This document shows positions 1 to 10,315 of a stretch of DNA of 64,000 nucleotides, one piece after another. The position numbers and the translations under genes were made by a program. Position 1 is the stretch's first letter. The number at the start of each line of letters is the position of its first letter. Under the pieces are notes generated by a model that saw only the letters and a list, made by a program, of their open reading frames with translations, did not search any database and had not been told where the DNA came from. The DNA comes from Steinernema hermaphroditum (Eukaryota; Nematoda; Chromadorea; Rhabditida; Steinernematidae), in NCBI GenBank assembly GCA_030435675.1, contig CM059624.1:16392769-16456768 (forward strand). Reading direction: 5' to 3'.

Positions 1-500
1 TTTTCGAAATTATTCTAACCGCCAAAACATAACAGGAAAACGGTCAACTAATTACTGCATCTCCGTGGGCACGCATAAAGCCAATAGGTATGAGCCTAAG
101 ACCACACCTAGGTCTAGGGCATAAGCAAAGAGGAGGGCTCGCTATAGGGCTCGTTTCGCTTGCTGCAACCGCAGTGATATGTGCTTAGAGATCTGAACAC
201 TACATGTTTGCATGCTCTCCGTTTAAAATTTAAAGGAATTTTAAAAGGCTTTTCGTAGTGAGACCAGAAAAGTGGCGCAAATGCAGAATCTGCAGAAAAG
301 TCCTAATAACCCAATTATGGGCATTAAGCACCAATTATAAATTGGTCCGCATATCGTCCAAATCATAAAAAAAAAAACGGAAAAATGGTAAGGCAGAATC
401 ATGAAATTACGAAGATAGGCAGCTCCCTTAGCTCGTTTACCTTAATAAACCCGGCTGCGCGCGAATTCGCGCCCTCCAGGTACTAACAGCCAATTAGCCT
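1..500. other. No gene recognised
   Basis: I see no credible exon in this stretch. It is AT-rich with short homopolymer runs, and it leads into the GC-richer tandem repeat that begins at about 501. Confidence 0.5.
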
Positions 501-690
501 GTAGCCCTGCGGGCGGCAAGATTGGCGCTCATGGATAGGGCTGAAGTTGGGGCCAAAAAACTGTAGCCCTGCGGGCGGCAAGACACCATAGCCCTGCGGG
601 CGGCAAGATTGGCGCTCATGGATAGGGCTGAAGTTGGGGCCAAAAAACTGTAGCCCTGCGGGCGGCAAGATTGGCGCTCATGTAAATGGC
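501..690. repeat. Tandem repeat, composite unit of about 88 bp
   Basis: A motif beginning GTAGCCCTGCGGGCGGCAAG occurs at 501, 563, 589 (first base changed to A) and 650. Copies at 501 and 589 continue for about 62 bp through GATTGGCGCTCATGGATAGG and GGGCCAAAAAACT. The copy at 563 is a 26-bp short form, so the higher-order unit is about 88 bp (501-588 and 589-676). The last copy diverges after about 682. The long open frame here on the minus strand is only a by-product of the repeat. Confidence 0.85.
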
Positions 691-847
691 TAAAGTGGGC
701 GAAAAAACTGTAAAGTTTCAGGAAACTCGAACCGAAAACACTGCTGGTTACAAAATAGGCAAAAAATCACTCAAAAACAGCAAAAAAAAACTCAAAGCCT
801 AGCATCGCCAGAGAGATAGTGGAAGGAGAGCACTACCATCTCAACTG

Positions 848-925
848 TCTGTGTGGCTCATTGCGAACGTTCTCTGTTTGTAAGCGGGCGGTGTCGGGTT
901 CGGTTCCCCTCGGGGTCCTTATTTT
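848..925 (+). repeat. tRNA-like sequence, possibly SINE-derived
   Basis: A stretch with an A-box-like segment (TGGCTCATTGCG) and, about 40 bp further on, a B-box-like GGTTCGGTTCCC. I could not fold it into a convincing cloverleaf and cannot assign an anticodon. A related pattern appears at 8233-8330 and, on the other strand, at 39434-39505, which suggests a tRNA-derived dispersed repeat rather than working tRNAs. Confidence 0.25.
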
Positions 926-960
926 GTGTGGGTGTTTCCGCCGTGCGCACGGAAAAACAG

Positions 961-986
961 ACACACACACACACACACACACACAC
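961..986. repeat. (AC)13 microsatellite
   Basis: An uninterrupted AC dinucleotide run of 26 bases, visible directly. Confidence 0.95.
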
Positions 987-1217
987 CAACGGACCCGTCG
1001 GTTCTCCGTTTATATATAGGGGATGTTTGTTATCAAACGAAATCTCAATATTTCTCTCAGGGCGAAAATAGCCAAACGAAAAAGCAGTTGTACAAGGAAG
1101 CTAAAGTTAGGAAACCAGTATAGTGTTACAAATGGAGAAAGAAGTGAGAAAAACTTACATCTATCGTCGACAGTGGCTTCAAAGATGATCTCGCGGGTCA
1201 AGTTGTGAAGTGGAGGT

Positions 1218-2177
1218 TTATCGTATTTTGTCGCATTTCTGAAATTTCAAAATCCAAAAAATGTTTATTTCTGCCTTAATCTCATAAATCTTATTTACAT
1301 ACGTTGGTTCCAAATTATATGTGTCATATGTGCTGTCGTCTATACATTTGTGTTCGGGTGAATAATACGTCCGTTCGTTTCCACAGTCCTCGACCGTCAT
1401 TGTGCCGTTTGTGCATCGGGGATATATCTGCCCATAGGGAAGCAAACCGTAAACACCGTTTGGACGATTTTCGCAGGTGAAATACCTCTTAAAACTGAAA
1501 CAGGACTGATTGCTGTGACATGGTGATTGAACCTACTAGACTCTGTTCGCATACCAACGGCTTCTGTCTTTACCCCTTCTGCAATCGGCGACCTCCTCAG
1601 GATAAACGCATTGAGGAGAGTTGACGTTTAGAAGTGGAGGAAAGACTAGTCCCTCTGGACATTTGAAGGTTGATCTGAGATAACCTGAGCCGTATCTTTG
1701 ACATATCAAGAATCCGTGTTTACAAGCGGCGCCAATTGCATAGCCGCTTAGTCCATAATTCTCGGCACAGCCAGGTCTAAACCATTTTCTTTCGTCTGAA
1801 ACATAAAATCAGCAAGCTTAGAAATTAATTTAACAGTAATAATTTTTTGGCATCAATACAGAGACTGCTGAGTAGCAATTGAAGATCACAAATGTCGAAT
1901 GTCTGGGTAGTAGGTCATGGACCGTGATGATTAAATTCTCAAATAAAAGTCCAATATGCAGAGAGAACGCAATAAATTAAGTACGCATATTTCTAAACAG
2001 TTTCATTTAATCCTAGTAGTAAACATTTCACCATTGGAATATAAGCAGCTTACTCAATAGCTGCATGGCCAACAGTTTACACCGTTTGTATAGCCAACAT
2101 CACATAGTCTTACCTTCACTGAGTGCTGCACAAACTTGTGCAAAACTGAGAACGACGAGAATCGAGTGAAGTTTCAT
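1218..2177 (-). CDS. Secreted protein with two peritrophin-A-like chitin-binding domains
   Basis: Three-exon model (complement): 2114-2177, 1555-1795, 1218-1494, giving 193 residues with consistent phases (1, then 2). Exon 1 encodes a signal peptide (MKLHSILVVLSFAQVCAALS). Exon 2 carries a six-cysteine pattern with spacing C-x14-C-x6-C-x13-C-x16-C-x8-C, which matches the peritrophin-A/CBM14 fold; a second cysteine set with C-x6-C at its core spans exons 2 and 3. CBM14 proteins bind chitin outside the cell, for example in eggshell, cuticle or pharyngeal lining. The exon 2 donor was chosen at 1554/1555 because it alone keeps frame into exon 3 and restores a cysteine codon across the junction. 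The C-terminal tail after about residue 165 has no recognised domain; an unseen last intron is possible. Confidence 0.75.
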
Positions 2178-2404
2178 ACCAGCACTCGAATATTGCGAAA
2201 ATCGTTTCGGTATGAGGTTTTCCATCCGCTGGGTGGGGTCACAGATCGATAACATCACAAGGTCGATGAGATTATCTATCCATCAGGCTATTGTCGTCGA
2301 TGTTGTCAAACAATAATCAATCTCCTTCTCCGAATAAGTCACCCTATCTGATGGATAATGTGGGAAACAGACCCAGGGAAACAAAGATCCGGGATCAATG
2401 TGCA

Positions 2405-2863
2405 GTTATTGGGTTGGAAAGTTGAAAATGGCGGACGACAAAATGCATCTTTTATTTCCATAGCGAATGGTATTGCACTTAAGATAACCACCATTAGCTT
2501 CTATAGCTTCAGCCCACTTCATGGACAAGCGTCAAATGCCGCGCTTGTAGAAAATATTGGGTTTGGAGTCGAAAAATGTTGTTGTCCAATTTTCGACCTC
2601 TCTACCTATTTTTGAGTGACTTCCTCTGATCTCGTCAGTTTCTGACGAGCACATACGGCGATAAGATAGAGCTAAGAGAGCACAATAAGAACAGCAATTA
2701 GGAATTTCGCAGCTCAAAGTGGACAGCCATTGTGATGGTCAAATTGGAAATACATGGTCTCGGGCAGTCCTACTTTTTGTGAACCCAAGGGTCACTTTTT
2801 TCATATTTGGCATTTATTTTGTCAAAGTAGAAATGAGCTCGTGGAGTCGCTTAGTAGCTGTGA
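2405..2863. mobile_element. Decayed mariner-family copy
   Basis: Starts with a mariner-like end (TTATTGGGTTGGAAAGTTG at about 2408). Read on the minus strand, 2430-2620 encodes a piece resembling the C-terminus of mariner transposase: WTTTFFDSKPNIFYKRGI, a stop codon, then KWAEAIEANGGY, like the family's FFDSKP...W...I...G.Y ending. Stops and frameshifts interrupt it. The Merlin element at 2873 inserted at the far side of this copy. Confidence 0.6.
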
Positions 2864-3404
2864 GTGATAACTGCTCTCGTCCAGAATAGCCGACCCGTCG
2901 AATGGAATAGCCAACCCATAACTACAAATTTATTCTTAACAACATTTAATCAACGAATTTAAATTTCTTCTTCCTTACGAGGTAACCGACAGATCGACTG
3001 TAACCCTACTGCCTATCATCGCCGACAACTGTTTGACCGGTACAATAGTTGTCAGTGACGGCTGTCTCGCGTTTGGCGGAGTCGTTAACCTTGGACGCCA
3101 ATTTCGACACCGCTGGGTTAATCACCGCTTAAATTTTGTAAACCCTACCGACCGCGAAGTGCACACGGAGGGCATAGAAGCCACGTGGGGAGCAGTGAAG
3201 GCCGATATGAAGCACTTGCGGGAAACTTCAAAGGAGCTTCTTCCGACCTACTTATTTCAATATATGTTTCGCCGACATCACAGAGAACGAATTTTTGAGC
3301 ACCTGCTTATCGCAATAGCCACTGAATACTTTCCTTGATTAAATGTTGTTAAGAATAAATTTGTTGTTATGGGTCGGCTATTCTGGAAGAGCGCCGTGAT
3401 AACT
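2864..3404 (+). mobile_element. Merlin-type DNA transposon with 9-bp target duplication
   Basis: The element proper is 2873-3395 (523 bp). The direct repeat GTGATAACT flanks it at 2864-2872 and 3396-3404. The ends are inverted repeats: CCAGAATAGCCGACCC near the left end is matched in reverse complement at the right, and the match continues through TTTATTCTTAACAACATTTAATC with an extra insertion in the left arm. Merlin elements are known for 8-9 bp target duplications and an IS1016/ISXO2-like transposase, and both are seen here. The small size implies an internally shortened, non-autonomous copy. Confidence 0.8.
3033..3338 (+). pseudogene. ISXO2/IS1016-like (Merlin) transposase, C-terminal fragment
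   Basis: A 101-codon open stretch inside the Merlin element. It reads like the C-terminal half of an ISXO2-like DDE transposase: a segment with ...FVNP...VHTEGIEATWGAVK..., then helical residues ending in HHRERIFEHLL. In this family the conserved H-T-x-x-I-E-x-x-W motif contains the last catalytic acidic residue, and it is present (HTEGIEATW). The N-terminal part with the earlier catalytic aspartates is missing, so it should not be active alone. Confidence 0.7.
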
Positions 3405-3972
3405 ATCTGTTACATGTCCCCTTGGTCTGTTATACATAGAATTGGGTTAGTGCATTGAAAATGGCCGATGATATAAACATGCCATAATTTCGGAACGTTC
3501 TCTCCCAGGGCATAACCGATGGAGCGTTACTGAGTGCAGTGAACTCGCACCCTACACCATGATTGGCGGCTTGTCCGTTACATTTCTCTTTATGTTAAAG
3601 GACTATTCTGTCTTGAAGGTCATTTTTTGGCACCTCGAGATGGCGAAATGCGAAGTGATATACAGGCTGGCTATGGTATGAATTGTGTGATAGACGGTGA
3701 CTGCTTTAAAACACGTACATCGTTGGGTCCTACCTACCGAATGCACCTATCGCTATTTTGATCGTATATCATAACATGAAAAAACTTAAAAAAATGGCTT
3801 TGTCGGATCACCATGTTCTTTTAACTCCAATGTTTCCAGTTGGTTGCAAACAGGTAGCTATCACTCACAGCTGCGATGCCCATATAGTGACTCCACGAGA
3901 TCATTTCAACTTTAAGAAAACAGAGGCCAAAAGTTGGAAATTAAGATTAGCTTATGAGATTAGCTTATGTTA
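3405..3972. repeat. Mariner-derived repeat half-copy
   Basis: A mariner-like end (AATTGGGTTAGTGCATTGAA) lies at about 3440. The interior from about 3620 to 3870 recurs in reverse complement at about 4255-4560 and again in the same orientation at about 13,540-13,740, including the words GCACCTCGAGATGGC and CCGAATGCACCTAT. No gene is supported. Confidence 0.55.
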
Positions 3973-4727
3973 CTATTGGGTTGGGGCTCTGAAAATGGGA
4001 CACTTTTGCAATGATTGTTTATTGTTCATAGTTTCAAGCATTTCACTCACAGTATTCACCATTCGTGCGAGCAACTACAGTACAGTCTACTTCTCGGACA
4101 AAACCTCGATGCCGCGTTTATAGAACACAAGTGGTTTGGGGTCAAAAAACGTTTCGTTCCAATTTTCTCAACTTGAAAATTTGAGGTCTGAGGCACCATT
4201 CCTGAAGTGTGACTTTTTCCGCAGTTTCCTTAAAATAGAAATGAGCTCGTGGAGTCACTATGTGGGCATAGTAGCTATGAGTGATAGGTACCTGCTGCAT
4301 ATCCCCATTGTTTGTTAAAGTACTCAACCATTTGGAAACGTTGCAGTTAACGGAACATAGTGATCCGAAAGGGCAATCTTTTTTAAGATTGCTCGTGTTA
4401 TGATATATGGCCAACACAGTGATAGGTGCGTTCAGTAGGCAAGACCCAAGGATGTACGAAGTTGAAGGCATTCACCGTCCATCACACAATTACTACTGTA
4501 GGCAGTCTGTATATCACTTCGCATTTTACCATTTCGAGGTGCCAGAAAAATGACCATAAAGACCGAATAGAGCACCAATATTAAGAGGAATGCAACGGGC
4601 AAGCGGAAAATAATAATGTGGAGTCAGAGATAATTGTACTAAACAACGCTCCAATCACTTTTGCCGCAACTGCAAACATGACGAAAAAAGGAATGTTTAT
4701 CAAATGTCCCATTTTCAATGCCCAATA
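3973..4727. mobile_element. Non-autonomous mariner-type element
   Basis: Begins TATTGGGTTGGGGCTCTGAA (about 3975) and ends with the reverse complement form, ATTTTCAATGCCCAATATA (about 4709-4727), with TA at both edges as expected for Tc1/mariner insertion. The interior contains decayed transposase C-terminal sequence and parts shared with the copies at 3405-3972 and 6120-6415. The right end abuts another left end (TATTGGGTTTGGGCACTG at about 4727), forming a back-to-back palindrome. Confidence 0.55.
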
Positions 4728-6601
4728 TATTGGGTTTGGGCACTGAAAATGGGACAATTAATGTCGTCTTCACAATTAAAGGGACACGGTCATGGCGAAA
4801 AAAATGTTTTTTAAAAATCTGAAAATTTTTCAACCCCCCATCTTCGGGGTCGCCGAAAACGACGGTGAAGTCAGTTTCTCGCGAAACCCATTAATTTCCA
4901 AGAAATAGACCTGAGGCGGGGGCATGTGATTTACTACGGGTTTCGAGGCGATGTGCTGGTCCCAGCACGATATGCTTGAAGAGTCAGCGGCGGCGTACTG
5001 TAGCTGCGGCGTACTGTAGCTCTTTTTGCTTAATTTATTATCACAACGCTTGCAATTAGACTCTTCAGAATGATTGCCTCCCTATCTCCGAGGGGTGCGA
5101 TCGAAATTTTTCGAAATTTTGGGAAGATAGGTAGAAAGAGTTTCCCTTTCACGTACTGGCCAAAAAATGTCACTCGGGGCATACTTTTTCTCAAAATCAT
5201 GAAAAAACAAAGTGGCCCTATCCTTATGCAACATACTGTATTCCTGCGGTATATCATCCAGTAGTCAAATGGATCACACAGCTGGATCCCATTTGACTGG
5301 AGCAGTCACGAAAAATAGAGGAAAAGATTATTATTTGGAAATAAGGATAAAAGCAGGGGTCAATGAGTCCGAAAGGCCGCTAGTTTTTTATCGATCTTTG
5401 TTTGTCCGCCCATCTGTCTTGTCGGCTCACTCGCCAGACGCGCGCCACCCAAACTACGTGTGCCGTCAAAAGTGCATTCTTTTATCGCCTAATCGATTGC
5501 TTTGCTGGAAATTGGGGAATGTTGCATTTCTGTTATTTTCAGAGTTCTTCCAATCGGAGAGCTTCCGAACGATTGTCGTCGACATTATCCGAGCGGTGTA
5601 TGTATAAGAAAGTAAGTCATATCGTGATATTCTCCAAACCAGAACTAAACCAAGTCCAGAGGAAATCCGTATAGAATTCATTAGATAAACCGACTAAGCT
5701 TTAGGTTGCATAAATGTCATTTCGAAGATGGTGAATCATTCAGTTATATAATAGAATTGGTTGGAAGTATCGCATATCGTTCTTGTTCGTTTACGATTTT
5801 CACAGACTCTTTCTTTTGTGAACTTTGAGCTCTTTTAGCTATGTCAAAGAATAGAAACGTTCGGCTAAAAATATAGAACGACCCATGTTTATAACATTAG
5901 GTGACAATCAAGTCCTATTTGCCAGTCCTTTTTTGCTTGAAAGGACCTTTCGCTCTCGGCTTCGATATCATTTTAGCATAAGTTTCAAATTTAGCAAATT
6001 TGACACATTTCGAAAACACTCACGGCTATCCTATACTGTAGTATCTCAACCGCATTTTCCGCACACAGTGCCGACTACCCAGCAAACAGAACATTATTTT
6101 TCACAGTAACGCAGACATTTGTGAATGAGTACAAATAACAGCAGGATAGAGCGAAGAGAGGGCTATAAGAATATTCAAACAAGAATCTCTCAGTTCAAAG
6201 TGGAGAGCCGTTAGGGGGGGGGGTCAACTTGAAAATGTGAGGTTTGAGGCACCATTGCTGAAGTGTCATTTTTTCCACATTTGGCCTCTATCTGCTTAAA
6301 ATAGAAATGAAATCGTGGAGTTGCTATGTGGGCATAGTAGCTAGCTATTAACTGCACTCAACACGCTATATTTTTACGCTATGCGAAATCTTCAAAGACT
6401 CAACCCAATAGAAAACTGGTTTCTCTTTTTGACCTCTATGCGTAACAATTCAATTTTACGCACCATTATTTGTGTCGCATATTTTGTACAGGAACTCTTC
6501 ACGGTGCCTTTTGATTGACAAAACTCTGGGTCATGTGTATGCGATGGAAATAAATTCAAATTTGCAGTTCAACAAATCATAATATCATTGGTCTTTCAGA
6601 A
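4728..6601. other. Intergenic, repeat debris
   Basis: No gene is supported. About 5545-5660 holds a sequence repeated in diverged form at 18,935-19,050 (shared words include TTATCCGAG, AAGTAAGTCA and ATCGTGATATTC). About 6120-6415 is another mariner-derived copy ending in CAACCCAATA at about 6402. A run of nine G lies at about 6214. The rest is unexplained AT-rich sequence. Confidence 0.5.
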
Positions 6602-7657
6602 ATGCAGACAGGGCTTTACTTTATGCTCGCTCTCGCTTTTGGTGGATGTCTATCGGCCGAAGAGGCTGCCAAGATACAGGCAGGTTTGAACGCAGGCGCC
6701 GAGGTGTGCCGCGAGACTCTTAGGACGCTCCTCACAGATTCCAACACAATAACTACCGAGCAAATACTGAAACTTGCGCAGGTTTCCATAACAAAGCCGC
6801 TATCAGTGTGTAAGCTTCAACTTGTTATGTACGACGAAAAGTTTTTTATATATTTAGTTAAAGAAGACATTGTCAACGCAATTTCGGGAAATTGCGGAGC
6901 TAAACATACGATCTACATGTCAGATGCTCAATGTACCGATCCGGAGCACTCGGGATGTCGCACCGTTTTTGGGACACCGGCCGGGCCGAGTTGCGCGTTG
7001 CTATTGTCGGCCTGCAGGTGTCAATGCGGAACTGTGGCTACGACACCGACTACGACGGAGACTACGACACCATCAATTCCGGCCACTAGTCCTGAACCCA
7101 CCACAGCCGTTACCACCTCTGCTCTTAAGAAATGCCGCCCACACATAGCAGCTTACCTTGGTTCTATCCACGGAACCATGTATGCGTTCCGACGATTTCT
7201 TATATTCGTCAGGGCCACTTATCACTCTCAGTATCCGAACGCTGAACAATTTTTTAAGAAGCAAATAACCCATCTCGAAGAGGTTGAATCAGAGCTAGAG
7301 AATGCCCTCGCTTTGAATGGAATAACCATGAGTTCTATGACACTCCAAACGGATATCAATGAAATGAACTTGGAAAATTTCGAAATTCGCGTAATATACT
7401 TTGAGACAATTAGGCTTTTGCAAATCCTCTCGTACTACGAAAAGCACTTGCTAAGTTGTACACAAAACAATTTACGAAGACTTCACTTCACAGTTAAGCA
7501 ACTAGTGCTAAATATTAAGAAAAATCTGTTAGCAAAGGAGCAAAAATTTTATATTAATCACGTATTTGTTATAGACCAAGGATTTAAAAAGCTCTTAGAT
7601 GAGATACGGATTACAATTTCTGTTAGGAATGAGCCATCTCATAATCTCTTTATGTAA
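6602..7657 (+). CDS. Putative secreted protein with Thr/Pro-rich linker, unknown function
   Basis: A single uninterrupted frame of 351 residues. Residues 1-19 form a classic signal peptide (MQTGLYFMLALAFGGCLSA). Residues 20-141 hold about ten cysteines, ending in a CRCQCG cluster. Residues 145-175 are a mucin-like stretch rich in Thr, Pro and Ser. Residues 178-351 are a helical, charged region with few cysteines and long amphipathic segments. I do not recognise the family. The layout (Cys-rich head, mucin-like linker, helical tail) suits a secreted or surface protein. An intronless gene of this length is unusual among the neighbours here. The start follows TTTCAGAA, a possible trans-splice acceptor 2 bases before the ATG. 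No canonical AATAAA follows at once; AATAAG occurs about 75 bp after the stop. Confidence 0.65.
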   Translation: MQTGLYFMLALAFGGCLSAEEAAKIQAGLNAGAEVCRETLRTLLTDSNTITTEQILKLAQVSITKPLSVCKLQLVMYDEKFFIYLVKEDIVNAISGNCGAKHTIYMSDAQCTDPEHSGCRTVFGTPAGPSCALLLSACRCQCGTVATTPTTTETTTPSIPATSPEPTTAVTTSALKKCRPHIAAYLGSIHGTMYAFRRFLIFVRATYHSQYPNAEQFFKKQITHLEEVESELENALALNGITMSSMTLQTDINEMNLENFEIRVIYFETIRLLQILSYYEKHLLSCTQNNLRRLHFTVKQLVLNIKKNLLAKEQKFYINHVFVIDQGFKKLLDEIRITISVRNEPSHNLFM

Positions 7658-8429
7658 TTGTTGTAAATCACAATATCTTTTGTCATTTCCTGATTTCATA
7701 CTGTGTATGTTCCATTTACTGTGCCTCGATAAAGAAATAAGTAAAGGTTTCAGAAGATGTAATATATTGGGTTGGTACATTGAAAATGTCGCTTTTTTTC
7801 TCAGAGCACTTCTTAAACCATAAAGGTGCATATTTCACTGGAGGTATATAACATTTAACTGTACTGCCTCAGAACTCTCAGAGGGGAAGCTTGGCCACTC
7901 CACTGCAGAACAACAGAGGTTCCAGGTCGTAAACTCCCATTTTTCCCCTTTTTGGCCTCATTACAAACTTTGGCTCCTTTTCTTTGTTGTTGATGTTTAC
8001 GACAGTCCCGTATACACAACTATCAGATAGAGCTGTGGGAGACCTACATGTCCAAGAGGTATGCAAGTCTCACAAGGGAACCTTCCGAAGTGTCCGCCTC
8101 GGATCGAGCTGAAAATTTACGCACAGGTAGCCCTACACTAGTGAACGTCAACCCCAAAAGGGCACCGGCGTATACGCATATCAGGTCATGTAAACATCCT
8201 TCGCAAATTATGATCAAACAATTATAGCCAACTTCCCCAACAAGAGATTAAAGGAGGTGTGTGGCAGAACTGGATAGTGCCTTGGCTGCCATTTTTGTGC
8301 TTCAGGTTCGATTCCTCTCCGGGTCCACATTTTTTCTTTTCTCTTCTCCAACATAATTAAATTTGATTTTTTCCTCATGCTCAATCCTATCCCAACTTCA
8401 GCTATGAATACTAGCCATGTTTTGCTCCT
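7658..8429. other. Intergenic
   Basis: No gene is supported. There is a mariner-like end (TATTGGGTTGGTACATTGAA) at about 7769. A tRNA-like segment with a B-box-like GGTTCGATTCC occurs at about 8233-8330; see the related stretches at 848 and 39434. Confidence 0.45.
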
Positions 8430-9010
8430 CCTTACAGGAGTCTTTCATTTGTGCCCCTAGCGATTGGTCGGGTCGTCCAATCGCTCTCTCTTTGAGGCTC
8501 TCTGAGCCGAGTGAGTTGAGTGAGCGGTCGTTCTCGGCCATCGTTGTTGGCGCAATGATCGCTCCGACTCCCAGAAGGCCTGGAACACCAAGGAGCCGTA
8601 GTTCCACCGTCTTGCCGAGAAGCCAGTCACGACCGCCCGACTCCACCCGCGCCGCCAGAGAAGTCGAAGAAGCTCTGCAACTACGAAGTCCGCGCAGCCA
8701 GATGCCCTGATGGTTCCCGGTTTGCCCGCTCTGCTCCACCGATGTGTTTCACCCGGAAGCCGCTCTTCGCCCGTGCCGCCCGTGGAAGCCGACGAAGAAG
8801 CTCCTCAACTCTGACGTCCGCACCGCCACACGAGCTGAAGACAGGTTTGCTGTGCTCCACCGTCTCCGGAAACAGTCTCTTCGCCTCTCCGAAGTGTTCT
8901 ACTCTGATGTGCTGAAGCCAGAAGAAGACCGGCGACTACGGAGTGACAATATGGTTCTTGTGCATACATATGACGTCTCGCAAGGCGTAAGCCTTAGATA
9001 CGAGAAATAA
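8430..9010. repeat. Dispersed GC-rich repeat, one of at least three copies
   Basis: The segment 8440-8600 (TCTTTCATTTGTG..., GAGTGAGTTGAGTGAGCGGT, CGCAATGATCGC) recurs at about 33,760-33,880 in the same orientation and, in part, at about 29,740-29,880 in reverse complement. 8600-8950 contains diverged internal repeats of GCTCCACCG..CG.AAGAAGCTC type. Open frames here occur on both strands and look like composition effects, so I call no gene. Confidence 0.5.
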
Positions 9011-9379
9011 ACTCGTAAACTCGTACAAGTGGACGGTAAAACACATAAAGCTAAGATCGACGCAAGACTATGGGCAAATGGTAGGCCTAGGTGAGTATAT
9101 AAATTGTTCAAAAAATTAGCTTCCCATATGCACTCTATGCCCCTCAAAAGAGATGCGGTATCTTTTCTCACCGACGTAACATCGTTTCTCGTCAGTGATT
9201 CCCAAGTGAACCAATATACAGGGTGTTCCATAAGTTCTGTAACGGATTTCAAAATGTGTGTTTTGAGTTGATTTTTTTTTGCTTTTCACTTATTTTGACG
9301 TTTACTGCGTTTTTCTTGGCCCTTTTTTATCTTATATCCACTGTTTTCCTGATATTCCGCAATATTATAAGAATTTGTC

Positions 9380-10315
9380 ATGGCCTCCAAAGAAAAGAGT
9401 TTCGCGGCCGTTTCGTATTTCGCGGAAGGAGGTCAAAATCGGACATTGGAAAGTTGCTGAATCTGGCTCGCGGAAAGCTTGTACGGCAGCGAAACGACTT
9501 CTGCGCCTTTATGAAGCCGCGAAATTCATAGAACCTAGTCCTAGAAGTGAAAGACCGAAGAGTGCGCGAACCAGATTGATGATTTAAGCTGTGAAGAAGC
9601 GATTTGAGCGAAATCCCGAGTGCTACATTAGAAAAATGGCCTTGGACTCCAAAAATATTGAAACCATCCACCCAATGCATTGTGAACGATAACCTGAAGC
9701 TAATCTCGCCCAGAAAATCCACTGGATACGTGCCGACGCATCACAGAAAGAAGTATAGAAGGGAAAAATAGAAGAGTCTGATAGCCCTGGCCACGAGCAA
9801 AGAAATTCGTTGACTCCTGTTCACGGATCAATTAATTTTTTCGATTAAATTATTCACAAATCAGCATAACGAGTGAGTTTTCCATGAAGCAGGTTCTTCT
9901 CGGTCTGTTGAGTTCAAAAGGAACCATTTCCCATCGAAGCCCGTTATGGTATGCGCTAAAATATGAGGGATGGGCCAAACGAAACCCGTTTTTATCCAAA
10001 AAGGGGTCTGGATTGATTCGAAAATCTATCAAGAATGGAATTTGAAGGCATATGTGGCAATATTCACTTAGGAACACTTTAAAAACGAAAATTAGGTGTT
10101 CCAGAAAGAGTTGATTCCGGCGCATGGACCGAAATTATCGATGGAGGTCGCGAATCAGATCTGCCCCAAGTTAGTGGGGTAAGGACATGTGGCCCTTCAT
10201 TAGCGCCGACCTGAGCCCACTGGACTATGCCATCTATGGATTCTTGGAGAGTGAAGTCTCGCGAATCCAGCATACTAGCTTAAACAGTCTGAAGCGATCT
10301 CTGGAGCGAGCATAG
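9380..10315 (+). pseudogene. Decayed mariner/maT-like transposase
   Basis: From ATGGCCTCCAAAGAAAAG at about 9380 the frame reads MASKEKSFAAVSYFAEGGQN and then breaks repeatedly. Near the 3' end, about 10,190-10,310, it again reads clearly: WPFISADLSPLDYAIYGFLE, which matches the family's W-x-x-x-S-P-D-L-N-P-L-D-Y-x-x-W block holding the third catalytic aspartate. Several stops and frameshifts lie between. The product cannot be functional. The Harbinger insertion begins about 90 bp after the end. Confidence 0.7.

Noticed and set aside
483..668. Open minus-strand frame with two identical protein halves
   Set aside because: It is the translation of the tandem repeat at 501-690; there is no start context, and the repetition follows the DNA unit.
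8398..9010. Several overlapping frames of about 90-110 codons
   Set aside because: They lie in a dispersed GC-rich repeat with copies elsewhere and do not keep a shared reading frame between copies.
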